Positions 12,516 to 48,649 of a stretch of 64,000 bases of DNA are shown here, piece by piece. How positions within the stretch are numbered: position 1 is the first letter of the stretch; each line of letters starts with the position of its first letter. The notes beneath the pieces were generated by a model. It was given only the letters and a program-made list of their open reading frames with translations, did not search any database and was not told the origin of the DNA. A program made the translations under genes and the position numbers. Source of the DNA: Dermatemys mawii (Eukaryota > Chordata > Testudines > Dermatemydidae); assembly GCA_007922305.1 (NCBI GenBank), contig ML677374.1:6991619-7055618 (forward strand), written 5' to 3'.

Positions 12516-13684
12516 AGGAGACATTCCGGTTTGGTCCCGGCATTTTCTTTCTTCCAGACTGGCAGATGTTTAAGTCCTTGTCTTGACCAGGGAAAATGTT
12601 GAGTTTAGGCTGGGCTTAGCAAACAGCTAAACCTGACCTAAACTCAGCTATTGTTCCTAGTCCAGACAAACCCCCCAGACGACTCTTTGTGCCTGGGCTG
12701 CATTTCACAGCTCGTCAACTCCCCTCTAATGAAGTCTTCCACCCCCAGCCATATAATTTGATTTAGAAGTTGGGCAGTTCTTTGCTGTGGCCATTGGACA
12801 CACGGAGACCCATGGTTTATGAGCAGTGTTTTGTTTTTCTGTAGTAGCAACGCGTTGTTGTAAATCACGGGAAGACGGAAGCAGCAGTGGCTGTTGCATC
12901 CCCGGGAGCTTGGCTTTCAATGATATTTAATTGGTTGCATACTTTACTTATCAAACCGAATGTGCTTTTCTTCTCCGGGATCACATTCAGGTTAGTTTAA
13001 AGGTTTTATGTTTGGGCCATTGAAATTCTTGAGGGTAATTTCCTGAGGGGCTGTATGGGATTATATGTAGTTATGATCATGGATCTTCGGTGTTTCCATC
13101 CCACTCCTTCCCTGGTGGGATTAGCTGGCTTTCTGGTTTTGAACGGTGGGAAGGAATGACCTGTCCCAATAGGGAACACAAGAATGTTTGAGGGGCCACA
13201 CAGAGAAGACCTCTTGCGCTGGTGAGAATCAGGAATCCATCCAGTGAAGTGAATGGAGTTACACCAGGTACAACTGGTTTATGCAATAGGAGACTCAAGC
13301 CCAGAATATTCACCTACTAAACTCCCCTTGCAGAGCCAACCAGCAACGGGGCCTGTCAAGGTGAGTGTTTGCGTCGATGGGGAATACAGCAATAGTCCAC
13401 CATAATAACACTCCCTCCCCTGGCTGCACTCATGTGGTTCAGCAAACAGGATAAAGCACTTAGGGATGATCAGCGCCACCATTTTACGTACTGGGTCTCA
13501 CGCACACATGGGAGGTGAATCTTGGGCTCACCCCCTGAGCCAGGGTAGCACTTACTCTGAGAGAGAAGGAGAATTTCTGAAAGGTGAAATCCTGGTCCCA
13601 TGGAAGTCAGTGGCAAAACACATTTTCCTACGCCCTAGGTTTTAGTGCCTATTAGATTGCATGGGCCAGCATAGAGGGGCTGGA

Positions 13685-13860
13685 CTAGAGCTCAGAAGAC
13701 TTGCGTTCTCTTCTTAGCTCCACCACTGAGCTGGTGGGCAGCATTCCTCCTGTGTGCCTCAGTTTCTCCATCTGTAAAATGGGGATAATCATACTTGCTG
13801 CCTTTGTTAAGTGCTTTGAGGTCTGCTGGCACTATGGCAACAGCTGGGTGAAATGGCCTT
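13685..13860 (+). repeat. MIR-like SINE fragment
   Basis: ctagagctcagaagacttgc, then gcctcagtttctccatctgt and aaaatggggataatcatac. The 3' part (gctttgaggtctgctggcac) is the turtle-type tail. Confidence 0.75.
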
Positions 13861-15507
13861 TTATGGCAGAGACAAGGAATAGGGGGCTAAAGACGCTCCA
13901 GGGAGTTAGAAGCAGTCTCGTAGACCGGCCCTAGTCCTCCCTTATGGGATACAAGTAATTCTAGTGACTTCCTGTGGCAGGAGACTAGAACCCAGGGTGA
14001 GTACATTTCACAACCCCTAGACCAGAACAAGAGTCTGACAATTATAAGAGCCAGGATGGCTGGTAGCCTGAATCTTCCCCTGTATATGCTGGGGCTGTGC
14101 TAATATTTCTCTTATCCTGGCTATGCAGTTTATTTACTTTTTGCACTTCAGTCAGCTGGGACAGTGAAACTAAACTGGTCAGTTTTCCTTTCTGTCTGTG
14201 TCAGTGTCACTTTACACTTTACAGTGTCACTATTTACAGGTTCTTCCGAACATCTAAGCTCTGGCATATCTGAAAATGAGCTCTGTCCACTTCTCCCTTC
14301 CCCATCCCTTCAGGGGAAAAAAGGTTTCATTCAACTGTAAATGTTTGAGAAAACTTTCTATTAGCAAACTCTGTAAATCTTTAAATAAAAAAAAAAAGCC
14401 CTAAGGGTTCTAGTGACTTGACTGTATCTTTTAAAGAGGTACCAAAGGAATGGGATGAAAGATGTCTGTCTGACTGAATCCCAACACTTGGGAGCCTGGA
14501 TTCTCCATATGCTAAGCATTATTCAACCATGTAATTCCCATTAATGCTCTTGGGGTGATGACACCGTGGTATTGGTATCTGCTCCCGCTGAGATTCAGGT
14601 AACACCTTGAAAGTTCAGAACCTTCCCCTCCTACTGCCCTCCTCATCCTCTCCCACCCACCCACATACACACTACTTGACCTCAGTGCTACTCTGGGTCA
14701 GCAGCTTTTGCAGCCTGAATAAGTTAATCACTGACCGTCAGTAGGAGTCATACTACTAGCCAACAGACAAGAGAGCTTAGTGATGGTGCTTAGCACCATA
14801 ATTCTGTTCTTTCAGCAAAATGTTCAGGGCAGTTAATCAAATTCTTCCCCTGTCCTAGAAAACGTAGAATACAGAAAGTAAAGATGAGCTTAAAAGTCTC
14901 ATAAATCGGTGCAGCGCCCTAGGTAAGAAAGTCCAGTTTTCAGACTTCGGCACTTAACCAAGAGCACTGAGTTGTGCCCATGGGCACTCCTACAGGGATT
15001 TTACTGCCCAGCGGTTGACTTCAAGCACCTAAATGCCAGTCTGAGCCCCAACATGCAGGCTTAAATTCCATTCGAAAACGGGGCTCTCATGCTAAAGCCC
15101 AGCCATCTTCAACAACACCCTGGAGTATTTTGCTTAACTGTATCTGTAAAAGGGATGGTCAAGGGGTGTACTCAAGTGAGCACAGCACCTGCAAAGAAGG
15201 ACCATTCCCATCTGATGCGGTTAGTACAGATCCATACCTAGCGATCCCTTCTCAGGGTCAAGTTGTGGGGAAAACCCATCAAAAGACAGGAGGAGGGAGG
15301 GGGCAAAATGTATCTACTTCACTCACGGAGCCTGTCGCAGCAAAGTGATTGATTAGACAGGAGGGTTGCATCTTTTTTTTATCTAAATTGGAACGCTGGA
15401 TTAGATCATTATTTTTCAGATCCCTCCTTAGTGAGCGAAAGGAACACTTCTGTATGGTGCCATAAACCACAGCTAACCCAGGCTGCTAGCCACCCGATAA
15501 GCTGCAG

Positions 15508-15636
15508 TAGGGTGACCAGACAGCACATGTGAAAAATCAGGACAGGAGGGGGGCGGGGGGGTAATAGGAGCCTATATAAGAAAAAGACGCAAAAATCAGA
15601 ACTGTCCTTATAAAATCGGGACATTTAGTCCCCCTG
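15508..15636. mobile_element. Short hAT MITE, TAGGGTGACCAG family, opposite orientation
   Basis: Starts TAGGGTGACCAGACAGC. The body (gacaggaggggg, then aggagcctatataagaaaaag) is the reverse complement of the 61254 copy. Flanks agctgcag (15500-15507) and agctgcgg (15637-15644) form an 8-bp duplication with one change; the right end has decayed. Confidence 0.8.
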
Positions 15637-17849
15637 AGCTGCGGAGAAGCTGGTACAACTTCAGAAGCCGAAACAGTCGCACCCACGCACTCATTGGGGT
15701 TCAACTGAATCTCCATCTGCTCTCAAGATGCAATTGCTTTAGATGGGACCTGTGGTTGAAGGGTCCTGGCACCAGAAATGCCTGGGCGAAATCACAGTGA
15801 AAGTCAATGGGAAGTTGGTCCCTAGTTCCAATTTGGGTGATTACAATAGGACATGTGAAATGGTCCTGACAGGTGAAATTTGGCCCCTGTTAAAGATTTG
15901 CTTTACCAAAGTAACCACCGATCCTGGTAACCTGCTTCTAACAGGCCAAGCTCTCTTAGCTGGAACCAAATCCTTACTGAGACCCCACTCAGGTGGAATG
16001 CCACTGGCTTTCACAGGAGCAAATGCTGCAGAAACCGGCTCCAGAAGAATAATCAGCCCCAGTCTGAACCTGTGAGGTGCTAAGCCCTTCTGAGAGGATG
16101 CTGGGAATTTCCCAGGATGCCTTCTTCACCCAGCAGCACCAGGTCTGGTTCTCTGCTCGCTTAAGCTCTGGAGGGATTCCATTGATGAGCTGGGTTTACA
16201 CTGGAGGAAGACGTGTATCAGGCAATATCTCGGGAACAATTCCAGCGCACTGGTCATTGGCTAAGGTGGCAACTGCCCAGGAGTCACTGAACACAAGCGG
16301 TCTGGGCCCAGGTTGTGCTCTCACTCACATGCCACACAATCCCGTGGAATTAAGGGGGGTTGGAAGGGTTATAAGCAAAGGCAACCTTTGGCTATGCAGG
16401 TTTTTGCGTTAGCCTTGGGAGGGCCATACCTTGTTACAGCTGACCTCCTAGTGTGGTGCTGACCAGCCCTGATGTTGACAGTCCGAACCCCATGCCTGGA
16501 GCCCTGCTCTCTGCGCTGAGAAAACAGACATTTAAAGAAATGCAAAGTTTGACGTCCTTGAAACAGGAGTGCCATGCTCCAGTGCTTTTCAGTTATTGTG
16601 ACCCTACGCCCATCTCAGTGCAGAGAGTAAGATGCGGCTCCAGAGACCAGACCTTTCCTTTAGGACTCCAGCCTCCATTGCTGGCATTCAGATCAAGCTG
16701 AAATACGATTCAACCTCTGTGCAGCAGTGGCTGTCATTGCTAATCATAATGGGGGACTCTCAGAGGCATTTCCAGCATCACTTCAGATGCTACAGGTGTA
16801 ATAAAAGGATTCATGGCTCTATGACCCTGAGTTTCATCTCCTGTCCCATCTCTTTCATTCCACCCCATCTCCATTTCTAGAGGCTGCTCTCCAGACTATT
16901 GCAATCTCAATTCCAGTGCAGCTCCTATAGCTATAGAGACTGCATTTGTTTAATTGCATTTAATTTACCACCCTCTGCAATAGTGCTGACAGTCTATTAG
17001 CTGTTATTGATTTGCTTTCAGATATCAGATCTGCTATACTAACTAACTAAGGTTGGGGATGATGGGTAAATGCATGATCTTTCTAACCCAGCAGCCACAA
17101 ACTACTTCTGGACCCTTGAGCCCTCTTGAAACCGAAGTCTCACTCCAGGAAGCTGCCCAAGGTGAGCATGTTTTAAATAAACTGAAGGGTATAGTCAAGG
17201 ATGAGAGCACAGAGAGGTTTGCATGTGTTCAGCTCAGCAGATTTTGCTATGACCCCTATAGAGCTTGGACTCTGTACTGGTACTAAAATTCCCTATGCTC
17301 AGTGATCATTTCACACAATGAATTCATCTGTGTAATTGGGTTTGGTTGTCCTAAGATTAACCCTGTGTTTGTTCAGCAATTAGAGCTCGAGCTATGCAAA
17401 GCTGAATCTTCTTTCATTTGGCGCTTATCTGGGAAAGGAGCCCCGTGGAATTTCCTGGATTTTCCTTTTTTTTCTCTTTTGCTCAGATTGGGAGCAGGGG
17501 GAGAATGGAGGAGAATAAATTCCCCTCTCAGTTTATTATTTTTGCCATGCAGCAATTTCACAGTCTCAGAGCCCATCAGGTTTTTAGTAGTTGCAATAGT
17601 TATGACTGCAAGTCGAGGCCCCACATCCTAATCCAGTTCTACTCTGAGTGGCTGCACCCTACCTGTCTAAATTGTCCCTGCAGTTTCAATTGCATGTGGG
17701 TTTTCCCCCTCACTATCCAGTGTTACTTTGTCCTGTTAAACAACCGTCACACCTTGCACCCCAGAGGCAGCTGCGTTTCATGGTAGGCAAGATGATATCT
17801 GTACTATGATATGGGAACCTTTGTGATGACAGATGCTATGTTAATGTAA

Positions 17850-17876
17850 GACCTTTCTCTCTCTCTCTCTCTCCTT
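17850..17876. repeat. (CT)n microsatellite
   Basis: About ten CT units in a row followed by ccttg. Confidence 0.9.
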
Positions 17877-20800
17877 GTTCCCTTCCCTTTCATCCTCATT
17901 ATTCATTCTCTCCAGTGCTCAGTGCAGAGATAAAGATGGTTACGGTCTTGCAAAGAGGATTTCTGGGCAAAGTGAACTGAAGTTTATCACAGTCATGTTG
18001 TGCATTATTAACACTACTTGGGGCCATTTCTAAATTGTATCATTAGCTACTTTTGCCACTGCTTGGCGTATGGATGCGTGCGGTGTGTTCTGGCCCAGTC
18101 GCCTAGGAAAGCGCATAGAGGCCTTGAGAGAACCCCTGCACCTTTCAGACAGGAAACCGCATATTTACTTATCTAGGTAATGCAATAAAAAAAAAAGGCT
18201 TTATAACTTGAGCTGCAACCTGATCTTTGAACTCACTCCATTGCTTGATTGGAACAAAAAAAAGTGCCTCCCTCCCAAGGGAAAATGCTTCAAATCCAGT
18301 GCTGCAGATTGTAGCAAGTCAGGATGGGAACTTCTCGGGATTCCTTCCCAGCAAGGTGAAGGCTTGTCCTATCGAGGAGAGATTTACTGAGCCACAACCA
18401 ACATGTGAATGCAGGCGACACAAGGTCAGCTGGGTAACTAATCCACTGAATTAGGAGACATCTTCCAATAGGTGCAGTCAGTCCTTTGGTGTCCCGTTCA
18501 CTGCAAAGCCTGGCCCTGGAGTTTGGGAATTTTCTGATCTGGGATTTTGGCTCTAGCTCATCTTGGTACAATTCAGACGTATGAGCCTTTCCAGCTCTCA
18601 AATGAGGGCGATATTTACCCATTGACTTGCTTCAGAGAGGCCGTCACGGCCCTTTTCTTTGGTGTCAGTCCCTGAAGATCTACACTTCCTGGGCCTGAGT
18701 CCCTCTCACACTTGTGTACATTGGGAGCAACTTCAGTGAAATGGATGGTGCTCTATTAGGGCCTGATCCAAAACTCATCAAAGCTAATGGAAAGACTCCG
18801 ACTGATTTTAATGAGCAATTGGTTATGGACTAGCCCCAAGAAGAGAATCAGGCTGCATGAATTTTGGGTTCAAACATTCTAAATCTTAAAGCCAGGTGGC
18901 ACAGCCTCGTTTCGGTGGGCTTCCTGTGCACCCCTTTCCAAATTTTGCATGGTTTCCATTGCAAAACCATAGCCGGATCTCCCCGGATTTGGTTAAAACT
19001 GGGCTCAGGTTCTCCTGGAGGGATCATTAATGTTCAACAAATATAGGCTGAGTTTCAAGACTGGCACAACACTTGAAACCAGGTGAGTTTTGATGAGGAC
19101 ACATTTCTTCTGATGAGTTTCGCACAGCTCTAAAAATAACCCTCACATTCACGCTGTGAATGCCACACCTCTGCATCCTAGGGCCCGACCTTCCACTAGG
19201 AACGCCCAGCTAACGATGCAGGCAGAGCCTTTTTGAAGGCCATGAAGGACAAGAGAGTAACTCCTGATCTCAGAGCTCAGGCTCATCATCCATTGAAGGT
19301 GGCTTCTGCATCTTGTTCTTACATGGTCAGTTCTTGGTTCCAGCGCCACGGGTGGAGTTGTATGGGGCAGTTTTATTGCTTTATGAACCCTGGTGCAAAT
19401 GTCACAAATCACTGGCACATCATGATTTTTAACATGTAATAAAATTGCCAAGGGATTCAGCAGACACAATGGCACCATGAAGTAGGAGATTAATTTAGTG
19501 GAAATGGATCTGCACAGAAGTGGGAGAAAATTGGCTATGCTCGCATATCCAGCACAGCCACAGTGAATCCCTCATTCAGTACAACACGGGTAAGTGCATC
19601 TAAAGATGTCCTCCACCAATTAATGGTGGTGAGTATGTCTCAAGAGACTGCTCAAGGCCTTATTTATATACCTCTTAAGGAACACTTGCAAGTTCTGCCC
19701 CCTCATGACAACGAGGGATGCATGGATGTACATAAGGGCAGCATTTGGTCCTCCAGTGATACACAAAGCCTTTGCCTGGTCCATTCCACTGGAGTGAATT
19801 TTGCACCTGGGCAATATCCATTAGTTTACTTTCATATTTCCACATCTAGATACCCTGTTTTGGGGAGAACTATCCTCAAATGATTCTTCAAGCAAAAGAT
19901 TCTTCAGTCAGCACCTGTAGAAAAATCCAATTATCTAGGCACATGCTCCATTTCGTTATCAGTTACAAGGTTTGGGTAGTAAAGTCAATAAGGGCTTGCC
20001 TACAAAAGGGAAACTGAACACAATAGTTCTTGTGCAATAAGCTGAGAGAGCATCCCCACAGGTTGCTATTTTGCAATAAATATTCAGGTCAATTCCCAGT
20101 ATAGACATGTTCTAATTCCCACCTTGTATCTGGTACAATTACCGACAGGTACAATAGCTTTGATAGAAGAATCCCAGCCCTGTAACTAATCAGAACTGGA
20201 TGGAAGAAGCTATGGACACTAATTCCCTTTTATATTCCATCTACTTAGTGAACTTAGAAGAAAGCAAGCTGTGTGCTAAAACATGGAGATTGCCTTTCAA
20301 AGAGCCGATGTGTAGCTTGAATGTCCCTTGCCACTTCTTTGGCTGTAAATCATGCTGCATGTGATAAGGTAATTACCCTCGCCTTGAAACAATTCATAGA
20401 AAAAGCTATAAAAAGCCTGGCTTGTAAACAGAACAATAAAGAGGCAGCACAATAAAACCTCATTCAGGGCGGGGCGGGTACTACATTTCTGCTGGCCATT
20501 AAACACCTCTTGTTTTTCCAGACCATGGGGCAAGGGGTGTGTACGCGCGCCTTGGAACCTGTAGATGCTTTACAGTGGCCTTTGCCATCAACTCCCTGGG
20601 AGCTCCTACATTCCTTGCACAGGGACAATGTACCCACTATAAAACAAAGAGACGGCGGAGGATAACACCAGGACATCTTCTCCAGCGTCAACAATGGAGT
20701 GTCTGCAACAAGGACGACCCGGCCAGCTGCCCAGCATGGGGCTTGCTCTCAGGACAGGGAAGGCGGATGGGCATGTTCAGCCCATCAAAATTCACCAGCC

Positions 20801-23800
20801 TTGCCAACAAAGCTTATATTTGACACCCAGTTACACCACTGTAGCCTGCCCACACCTTGAAGAGCTTCTTGGTTTTTCTTGTTCCCCTTCCCTGGCCCTC
20901 TGGCTGAGGGAAATCAGCTGTAGCTCTTTCCGGAATCAGTCAGTGCTGGAAGCCATGGCTAGATTATCGTGGGATTGCTAGAGTATTTTATGAAGCAATC
21001 CATGGGTTCCTCCCCAGCCCTTGCCAACATAGCACTCACCTGCTTTTCCAGATTGTGGGGCATACAGTTTACAGGGGTGGTGAATTTCTTCACAGCCAAT
21101 GTTAAAAACAGAGCACCTGTATGGCCATTAAAGATCCTACAGTCCTTTTTACAAAAGGAGGGGTTTACTCTAGACCCCACTGATAAGAGAGACAACAGAT
21201 GTTGCTAATGATGAGGATGACAGATTAACTTCTCCTTTACCTGGTAGCCTGGGGACAGGTGGTTGATGTTACAGGTTCTCTCTTTGCTGAAGGGAAGTGC
21301 ATGATTGCTGTGGAGACTCTGGGAGGGTCATTCTGCCCTCTAGATTGCCTTACAAACACATTCACTGTAGGAGATTATTAACCTCAACTAGGGGGCGGTT
21401 GCCCATCTGGCTCCTCCTCTGAGCTGCCTTTAGATTGGCCCCAGATTAAAAGATGGCTATAAAAGCACCCTTGTGGGTTTACCCAGGGGCTAATATGGTC
21501 TCAATGTCTTTACAGGACTTTGTTAGTGGTGGAGCTGAACTTGGAAGGCTTCCCAATAACTCAGTAAGTAGAGAGCTGATGAAAACAGCTTCAGAGAGAC
21601 GTCTAAGCAACTCGTAACACCAGTAATTGCCGCAACTTGTCTGGCTCTTCTGACATGTTTGGGTCCCTCTGCACAAAGTGAAGATGTCTTGACCCAAGTA
21701 TTTTCTGTTTCAGGCTTGGCATGAGGCCCAGCCCATCTGCACCCACCCAGCTCTAGTGTTGTGCAGTGTACCGTGCCTGCTGCCCCCCATCCCGAAGATG
21801 GGAGTAAGTGAGTAGTGCTACATGCGTATAAGCCAGGAGTTGTGTGTGGAGGGAACCTTGTGCTACATCCACAACCTAGCTAGTAAATGGCTTTGAGCTC
21901 ATTTAGGATAAAGGACGTTATTGTGTGCTTTGCTGGTGCTGATTCAGGCCCTGTGCTGACATCTCCTGTTTGAAAGATGAACTGGGGTGGGCCAAACGTC
22001 TTTAGGTGCGACATCGAAATACAAGACATTTTCAAATCTACGATTTGTTTTAAATAGGGACAAGCCCTCAGTTGCAGGTACTCCCACTGTTGGGGACATT
22101 CAGATACGCAAGCAAGCTCTTCAGTTCAGACCAAGCTCTGATGGATTGGGAATAGCGTGTTAAGTCCATATAAAATGGCCAGCAGATGGAACTGGCATGT
22201 GGCCATAGGCAGAGAATCTGCAACTTTATAATGTGTCCCAACAATACTTATTAATAATAAGGGGTTCTTTCTAAACTTACTCACTCTTCCCCCCAGACTT
22301 AATACACCACCACTCTGTGCTGACCCACCCTCTTCTGTTCCCATATTAAAGGCATAAATCAGCATCAGATTTTGAGGTACACGTTCTCCGGGCTTTGCAA
22401 AACATCTGGCAACTCCCTGCTGGGGAAGGTGTTAGCCTTCCAATTAGCTTTAATCAATAGCTAATAAGCCAGTTTCCTCATTAAAAGGATGGCTGATAAG
22501 GGGAAAGATGGCTTACACCAGCTCTACTGACGGTGGTATTTTAGAAAAGCTACTTAGAGTAATCTTTCAAAGATAAAAATGTTCTTATCGTCCCTGCTGA
22601 GGAGAATTAGCAGATTCATAACCACAGGTTAACGTGTGTACTGTGGAAATAGATAAAGCGAGATTATGCGGAGCATAAAAACTACAGCCAAGTTTTCTGC
22701 CATAGTGGAATCTGCTGCAGTGACACAGATGATTAGTTAAGGTTTGCAAATGTTCTTTTATGTTTCTTACTTATCTTTCACCCTGGCTCGCTTGTCCGGC
22801 TCAGCCACCTGTTCTGTTTCCTCTTTTAGGCCTTGTGCCTGCTGCTAGCAGCGCGTAGGGTACATGTAGGTACACACTGCAGCGAAAAGCAAGCTGCAGC
22901 CACACTGCCGTGTGTAGCTACATGTGGCCGCCGAAGGCTCTGGTAGGGGAAAGGAAGGGGGGAAAAGGCTCTGGCAGCTGTTTGGCTGCTGCCCACCCTC
23001 TGCTAGAGTCTTTCCCTGCAGTGGAGAAAGGCGCCAGTACTGGGGAGGCGGCAGGACACTAGATGTGGAAAGTAGAACGTGGGCATGGAGAGAGCTGGGT
23101 AGGGTGCGTACCCTAAAGATCACACACACTGAACCCATCAGAACCACCCACGGCTCTGTATATTTTTCCACCTGCATCATTGCTAAAATATGGAGGAGCA
23201 GGGAGAACAAGGGAAAGATCTTTGGAGCGTATTCTATATTCTGTACAAGCCCCACCACGCACTCAGCACTCAATGAGAAACCTCGACTGGGGGCTGAGGG
23301 GTTTTGGCCACATGCAAGTACTTGGGATGTGCACCTCAAGTTGTCTGTTCAGAAACAGGGTGTTGAGCCTCTGTAGGTCCACCTGTAACCCGATCACTAA
23401 TTAAATAGTTGAAATGTTTGTGCAGCTATTTAGGGGCGGGGGGTAAGCCAAGGGCTCCTCTGAAATATGATCTTTGATTAAACACTCACTGTAAAAAAAG
23501 AGAGACTAATCTCACGTTATGTTCTGTGTCTCCATCTTCTGCCCATAAGCAGGGCACACTGTTCATTTCAACCCACGCATTATACGCATTGCATTTGAAA
23601 CATTCACAAAACCTGGGTGTGTCCCCTTTTCTTCAATCACAGTTTTGCAAACACACACAGAGAGAGAACAGGTTTGTTTCTACAAGTGATAGGAGAAACT
23701 ACAGGTTAGTTTCTGAGGCTTGTTGCTCAAAGCTCAGAGGAAAACTATGGAGAAAGCAACAATGAATAAAGTTTTGTGCATCTCCCTTCTCAGCCTAGAG

Positions 23801-24310
23801 AATAGGGAGAAACTAGAAAGGCTGAAATACAATCTCCATTGCATTAACACTAAAGCCCTTTACACCTCTCCGGCAGTGTAAGACCTTTAAGGTGGGTGGA
23901 AGTATAGCATTGGATTCTGATTTCTATAGCAGATCCTGGCTGCAGCTCTCGAAAACAAGGCTGAAGTTACGCTTGAGAGCAGTAATATCTGGTCTGCAGC
24001 AGCAGTTTAATGAACCCTTCCCCAGACACCTGCTGAGTGAATGCTTTTTAGCCAGCCTTCGATGTAAACCAGCCACTGCTGTATGTTTCTGCTGCAGCAG
24101 AGTCAGAGCGAGACAGTTCAGTGATGGGTAGGAATTGAAATTAGAACGAGCTTTTCAAATCTGTCTTGGGAATCTGGAGATCCAGTTCCGTTAATTTGAA
24201 CAGGAACTGGGCAGTCAAGTTGCTTTACGCAGCTTTGAAAACTGCAGACATCGATTCTAGGAGGGAAAAATGTTTTTGAGGATGGAACATTGAAATAAAT
24301 GTAAAAAAGT

Positions 24311-24924
24311 TTTATTTGAATGAGCTTCTGTAACAGATATAAAGTGTGTGTGAATTGATTTATATCAAGCCGTTACTTAGGTATTCCAATTGATGTTTGA
24401 GTTTCTTGTACAAGTGCAATAAGTGTGACAAAATGGAATGCTGAGAAAAGTATACCAACTCGCTGTATTTATGATCAAGCTGATTTCCAGAAAAGTTAAG
24501 GCAGAAAATACCAATTCTGCCAGTGTCCTTTGTGGGCAAGCTTTTACAGATAGTAGCCAACCATGATAAAAGGCTTTGGAAACAAGCTCATAAAAGGCTC
24601 TGGTCTTATAAAATATACAGAGAATAAAAAGACATTTGTTTTCAGAATGATAACACTATATCAGATCAGTTACCAGCCAAAACAAATGGAGACAATTTAC
24701 AACAAATTAAATAGTAGGAAGGTAAATGAGATTAAATGTTTTTTCTCAGCAGAACTTTTCTCAAGAGTTTCAACTGATTCAAATACGTTTGAAATAAATG
24801 TTTTAATGTTGCCAATAGGACACCTCTCTCCTAGACATCTTGCATACATGGAAGCGGTGTACTTCCCTCTGCATGTAATCAGAAGGCACAATTTACTGGT
24901 CATTAAAACAGTGGATTTCTCTTC
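24311..24924 (-). other. HEATR6: HEATR6 3' UTR with candidate poly(A) signal
   Basis: AT-rich non-coding stretch directly after the HEATR6 stop. The first canonical AATAAA on the minus strand is the complement of 24311-24316 (tttatt), about 610 bases after the stop. A weaker ATTAAA-type signal lies near 24803-24808 and could give a shorter UTR. The end is a motif guess. Confidence 0.5.
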
Positions 24925-47433
<22,509 letters not shown>

Positions 47434-47564
47434 CTTCCCCGGCCGGCGTCAGCGCTATGGCAACGGGGTAGCACTTCCGGGTCGGGGTGCATGTGGGGTC
47501 CTGTGTACCCAGGGTCCGGTCTCCAGTCGCTACCAGGGCCCCCATCACCATTGCACGTCAGGGC

Positions 47565-47750
47565 GCAGCTCCACTGGCCCCCCAGCTCCCTTGGGCCCCA
47601 GGGGCCCAACCCCCATTACCTCCCCCAACTCCACTGCACCCAGGGGCCCAGCCCCCAGCTCCCTTGGGCCCTAGGGGCCCAACCCCTGTCATCTCCCCCA
47701 ACTCCACTGCACCGAGGGGCCCAGCCTCCAGCTCCAATACCCCCAAGGGT
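47565..47750. repeat. 73-bp C-rich tandem repeat upstream of the HEATR6 promoter
   Basis: Nearly three copies of a 73-bp unit. The cagctcc core recurs at about 47581, 47654 and 47727, with the shared parts gggcccaacccc and cccccaactccactgcacc. It begins about 130 bp upstream of the HEATR6 start codon. One strand is strongly C-rich. Confidence 0.8.
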
Positions 47751-47853
47751 GTCCATGTTCCTCAGCCCCAATCATACGCCCCAGCTCTATTGCACCCCGC
47801 TCCCCACCTGGCGGGCAGGCAGGGCTTGGGCCAGCTGCGACACACATAGTAGC

Positions 47854-48101
47854 CAGGGTGACCATATTTCCCAAAGACTGGGACTGGCGCTGCTGCTCGC
47901 TCAAGCCCTGCACACCCCCGCCCAAGGCTGGCAATGCCCCTCACACACACACCCCTGGTGCTCCACACACCCCCCTCTTTTGACAAAAGAGGGCATTTGT
48001 CCTGTTTGCTTTTGCCAACTGATCAAAAGAGTCGGGACGGCTGGGACAGGGCTTAAAAAAAAGAGATTGTGCTGGTCAAAACGGGATGTATGGTCACCCT
48101 A
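47854..48101. mobile_element. hAT-like MITE related to the TAGGGTGACC family
   Basis: Inverted ends agggtgaccatattt and atgtatggtcaccct about 248 bp apart, with a C-rich interior. No clear 8-bp duplication. It lies 420 bp upstream of the HEATR6 start codon. Confidence 0.6.
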
Positions 48102-48649
48102 CCTGTGGTCCATAGCCCCCATCACTCCCCCCACTGGACACATGACCAATGGAGGTCAACCCCAGCTCTACACGTGTACCTGTCACTTAGATGCCTGCAA
48201 TTTGGGGGGGGGCATCATTTGTGAATATTAAGATTGGGGGAACCCATAATTTTGTTCAACAGAACCCCCTTCTTTGGGCACTTGGCAGGGGATTGGCCCC
48301 TAACGCAGTCGTTCTTCTCAACCTTTTCTATACTGTGGCCCCATGTTGATGCAGAAGAAAGTCTCTGGCTGGGCTGAGAACGAACTGCCCAACTAATACA
48401 GCAGATAAATCTCTATTTGATTGGAAATCGAATGACTCAAACAAGGAACAAAATCCCAGACCTTTATTAAAGTCATCCATGTACAAACATAGGCCCTGAT
48501 CCTACAAGGAGCTCCTCACACATATGAATACACAACCCCTTCCCTTACACAGCTCACAGTTTTATGTTCAGAAGAGTTTATATTCCTGATGGAAACACCC
48601 AGTCCAAAAATATTTGTTGTTATTATTCTATTAGTTTGTTTATTATATA
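48102..48649. other. Intergenic, upstream of HEATR6 promoter
   Basis: Holds a possible hAT terminus (48306-48380, cgttcttctcaaccttttct). Nothing else recognised. Confidence 0.5.

Larger units (their letters stand above)
7923..24310. other. Large intergenic stretch downstream of HEATR6
   Basis: About 16 kb. Besides the repeats listed, no exon of a known gene was recognised on either strand. Open frames here are short and lack flanking splice signals. The region 22480-22660 is rich in GATA-type motifs. A block at 22856-23115 with tagggtac / gtacccta edges may be another MITE. The region 17295-17620 is unique-looking, without repeat motifs. Confidence 0.6.

Noticed and set aside
22845..23339. 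164-codon minus-strand frame and its 150-codon plus-strand partner
   Set aside because: No family similarity, no splice or promoter context, and overlap with a possible MITE. Long frames on both strands indicate composition, not coding.
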